Origin: Litoribacter populi
Lineage (GTDB): Bacteria > Bacteroidota > Bacteroidia > Cytophagales > Cyclobacteriaceae
Length of the DNA stretch: 64,000 nt
Assembly (NCBI RefSeq): GCF_007483685.1
Contig: NZ_VMKN01000002.1
Location: 397,452 to 461,451, forward strand
Direction of reading: 5' to 3'
Position numbers and translations under genes: made by a program. How positions within the stretch are numbered: position 1 is the stretch's first letter; each line of letters opens with the position of its first letter. This document shows, piece by piece, positions 62,312-64,000 of this stretch. Under the pieces are notes generated by a model. It was not told where the DNA came from. It was given only the letters and a program-made list of their open reading frames with translations, and ran no database searches.

Positions 62312-64000
62312 CTAAAATCTGCCAGTGTAACCAAAATGTATTTTGGAATAATTGAATGCAAAAGGCTGAGTGGAAGACTTGCCAAGTGCATAAATAAAGC
62401 GAAACATCCCCCCTCCGGTATCAAGATTTATACCAGCGCCACCAGCCCTAGGCCAATCGGTATGCACCCTGCCTACCGCATTTTCCAATCTCCCAATATC
62501 CGCAAAAATCATAAAATAAGAATAGCTATCAAAATAAAATCTCGGCTCTACATTCAAATAGGCAAATCGGCTGGCATAAAAGAAATTCTCATTGAACCCC
62601 CTTATGGACCTAAGACCACCCACGCGGTAGAGGTCATTCAACAGCAGATTACCACTCTCTACCTGCCCACCCCTCAGGCCCGCCCAAAGACCTATATTGG
62701 GTTGGAAGTAGAAATGCTTTTCCAGATTAAACTTTATAAAATACTGCAAACTTTCCATTTCCACTCCTTCATAAAGTCTCTCTGGCAAGGCTGTATTTTC
62801 CAGCAATCGTTTATTACCGAGCCCAACTTCAAAGCTTGCAAAATATCCTCTTCTAGGAAAGAACACATCATCCAAGCCATTATAATCCATGTGCACGCCA
62901 TAATTACTGAATCGGAAATCAGCTGCCTCAGGTAATACTTCAGCTTGCTGAAACCTACTTACATCCAAGAGCCCACCTGCCTGCCTACTGTTGAAAAAAG
63001 TAAGATAAAGCGCCGGGGACACCCTATATCCCAAATCAATTCTGAAATCCCTGTTCAAAAAACTGGTATCCTGCTTCAAAAAGCTGAATTGAGCCATCAC
63101 GTCCACATTAGAGCCTAACACCAAGGGTTCTACAGCGTTGACTTCCAGGTTCTGTGAATGTTGACTAAGCCGCTGCCAATTTAGCGTGTAGTTCCGCCCT
63201 TTCCCTCCTACATTATATAAAGCGAGGTCAAACTGTCCAGTGACAAGGATCTTGTTCTGCTCTAGTTCATTGGGCAAAAAGCCTATAATCCCATCCAGCA
63301 TATTGATTTTCCTATCATCAATAGGCAAATAAAAGGTGGCTTCACTGTTTTGAAAACTTAGACTTGGCTCATCGATGATTCGAAGATAGGGCAGATTACG
63401 AACTCTAGAAATAGATTCATCAATTTTCCTTTGGGAAAAAGGAGTTCCAGGTGAAATCTGAAGCAACTTGGCAAGAAAGACTGGATCCGTTTTGGAGCTG
63501 CCGGTCACCTTTATAGTGTCAAATGATATGAACGGGCCCTTTTCATAGTTTATCGCAGCCGAAAGACTATTACCTTCCAATGCTAAAGAATCCAACCCCA
63601 CTTCCGCAAAAGGAAACCCCTTACTCTCAGAAGCCTGTATTATTCTCTCAAACAATTTCAAAATAGTCCCATACGAGACTTCCTTCCCATTAAACATTCG
63701 GTCATCAAACCCGCTCTTTACTAATACGTCCGAAGGCAAGCCCCCTTGATTCAGCGCAACCCATTGGTATTGGCGCCCCTGATGGAAAGTAACCTGAAGC
63801 GTATCCGTCCCCTCACCCCTTTCGGACTTGGCCAACAAATATCCTTGGTCAATCAGATAGGCCACTTCGGCCTTAATGTAATTTTCTCTGGCGAGGCTGT
63901 CCTGGAATTCTTTGAAAGTATCAGTTTCTGCGGAAATTTTGAGAATAGCTTTTTGTTTTTGTGCCAAAAGGTTTTGGCTCAAAAGGCAAAAAATCAATAT
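62312..64000 (-). CDS. Omp85/BamA-superfamily outer-membrane protein (5' end outside window)
   Basis: 562 codons present; the true start lies beyond the window, since the frame is open to the edge with a signal-peptide core ending LLA and Gln at +1. POTRA-like part (about 20-230: ISFDTIKVTGSSKTDPVFLAK) and a 16-strand-type barrel (about 235-561). GLRSIRGFNENFF carries the conserved RGF motif of the lock loop, and the last residue is Phe. It could insert or export outer-membrane proteins or lipids; with few POTRA repeats visible it is unlikely to be the main BamA. First gene of Omp85-DUF4271-hemD. Confidence 0.88.
   Translation of the reverse strand: MLIFCLLSQNLLAQKQKAILKISAETDTFKEFQDSLARENYIKAEVAYLIDQGYLLAKSERGEGTDTLQVTFHQGRQYQWVALNQGGLPSDVLVKSGFDDRMFNGKEVSYGTILKLFERIIQASESKGFPFAEVGLDSLALEGNSLSAAINYEKGPFISFDTIKVTGSSKTDPVFLAKLLQISPGTPFSQRKIDESISRVRNLPYLRIIDEPSLSFQNSEATFYLPIDDRKINMLDGIIGFLPNELEQNKILVTGQFDLALYNVGGKGRNYTLNWQRLSQHSQNLEVNAVEPLVLGSNVDVMAQFSFLKQDTSFLNRDFRIDLGYRVSPALYLTFFNSRQAGGLLDVSRFQQAEVLPEAADFRFSNYGVHMDYNGLDDVFFPRRGYFASFEVGLGNKRLLENTALPERLYEGVEMESLQYFIKFNLEKHFYFQPNIGLWAGLRGGQVESGNLLLNDLYRVGGLRSIRGFNENFFYASRFAYLNVEPRFYFDSYSYFMIFADIGRLENAVGRVHTDWPRAGGAGINLDTGGGMFRFIYALGKSSTQPFAFNYSKIHFGYTGRF

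Noticed and set aside
62246-62935. 229-residue open frame on the plus strand
   Set aside because: Antisense to the Omp85-family gene; biased composition and no start or promoter support.

Overview
The window comes from a member of the Bacteroidota, most likely a gliding, type IX secretion (T9SS) bearing Cytophagales/Cyclobacteriaceae-type bacterium. Signs for this are a porP-gldKLMN operon, a sprE/porW lipoprotein, an ATP synthase operon that lacks atpD and atpC, a Rho with a long disordered insert, promoters of the Bacteroidota type (TAnnTTTG at -7, sometimes TTG about 19 bp upstream), and an almost complete absence of Shine-Dalgarno sequences. The genus cannot be fixed from sequence reading alone. 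No tRNA, rRNA, insertion sequence or CRISPR array was seen.

Layout. 1-10 kb: end of a secreted protein gene, rho, serS, a periplasmic prolyl oligopeptidase, a small membrane protein, infB. 10-20 kb: nusA and rimP (rimP-nusA-infB operon), cysS with an overlapping M28/glutaminyl-cyclase-like lipoprotein, galE and ugd, an acyl-CoA dehydrogenase, then rpsU - tyrosine recombinase - hpf. 20-30 kb: a GT39/GT2 lipid-linked glycosyltransferase pair, an array of three palindromes in front of an AAA/DUF4143 gene, chrA with an isopenicillin-N-synthase-like oxygenase, a two-domain lipoprotein, a ferredoxin-tdk-recO operon, and an unrecognised 367-residue protein. 30-40 kb: the rod-shape operon mreBCD-mrdA-rodA, purM with a ceramidase-like gene, a second acyl-CoA dehydrogenase, a UbiA-like protein. 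40-48 kb: M23 peptidase - bactofilin - atpZ - membrane protein - atpB-E-F-H-A-G. 48-64 kb: sprE with a class A penicillin-binding protein, uvrC, porP-gldKLMN, hemD, a DUF4271 protein and an Omp85-family protein cut by the window edge.

How they work together. Most of the window is core machinery: transcription/translation, cell-wall elongation (mre/mrd/rodA, PBP1A, M23, bactofilin), ATP synthesis and T9SS/gliding. Six predicted signal-peptidase-I products here begin with Gln after the cleavage site, and the window also holds a candidate glutaminyl cyclase, which fits the Bacteroidota pyroglutamate 'Q-rule'.

The most unusual element is at 22425-22575: three inverted repeats with a 54-55 bp period. 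Each has the geometry TTG-N19-TAnnTTT(G/A) on both strands, so each looks like a two-way promoter, and the last one abuts the start codon of the AAA/DUF4143 gene. Other regulatory points are the single strong Shine-Dalgarno (rpsU), a recombinase start codon inside a 14-bp stem, several -7 boxes 3-6 nt from ATG (predicted leaderless mRNAs), terminators merged with the next promoter, and two hairpins inside the atp operon.
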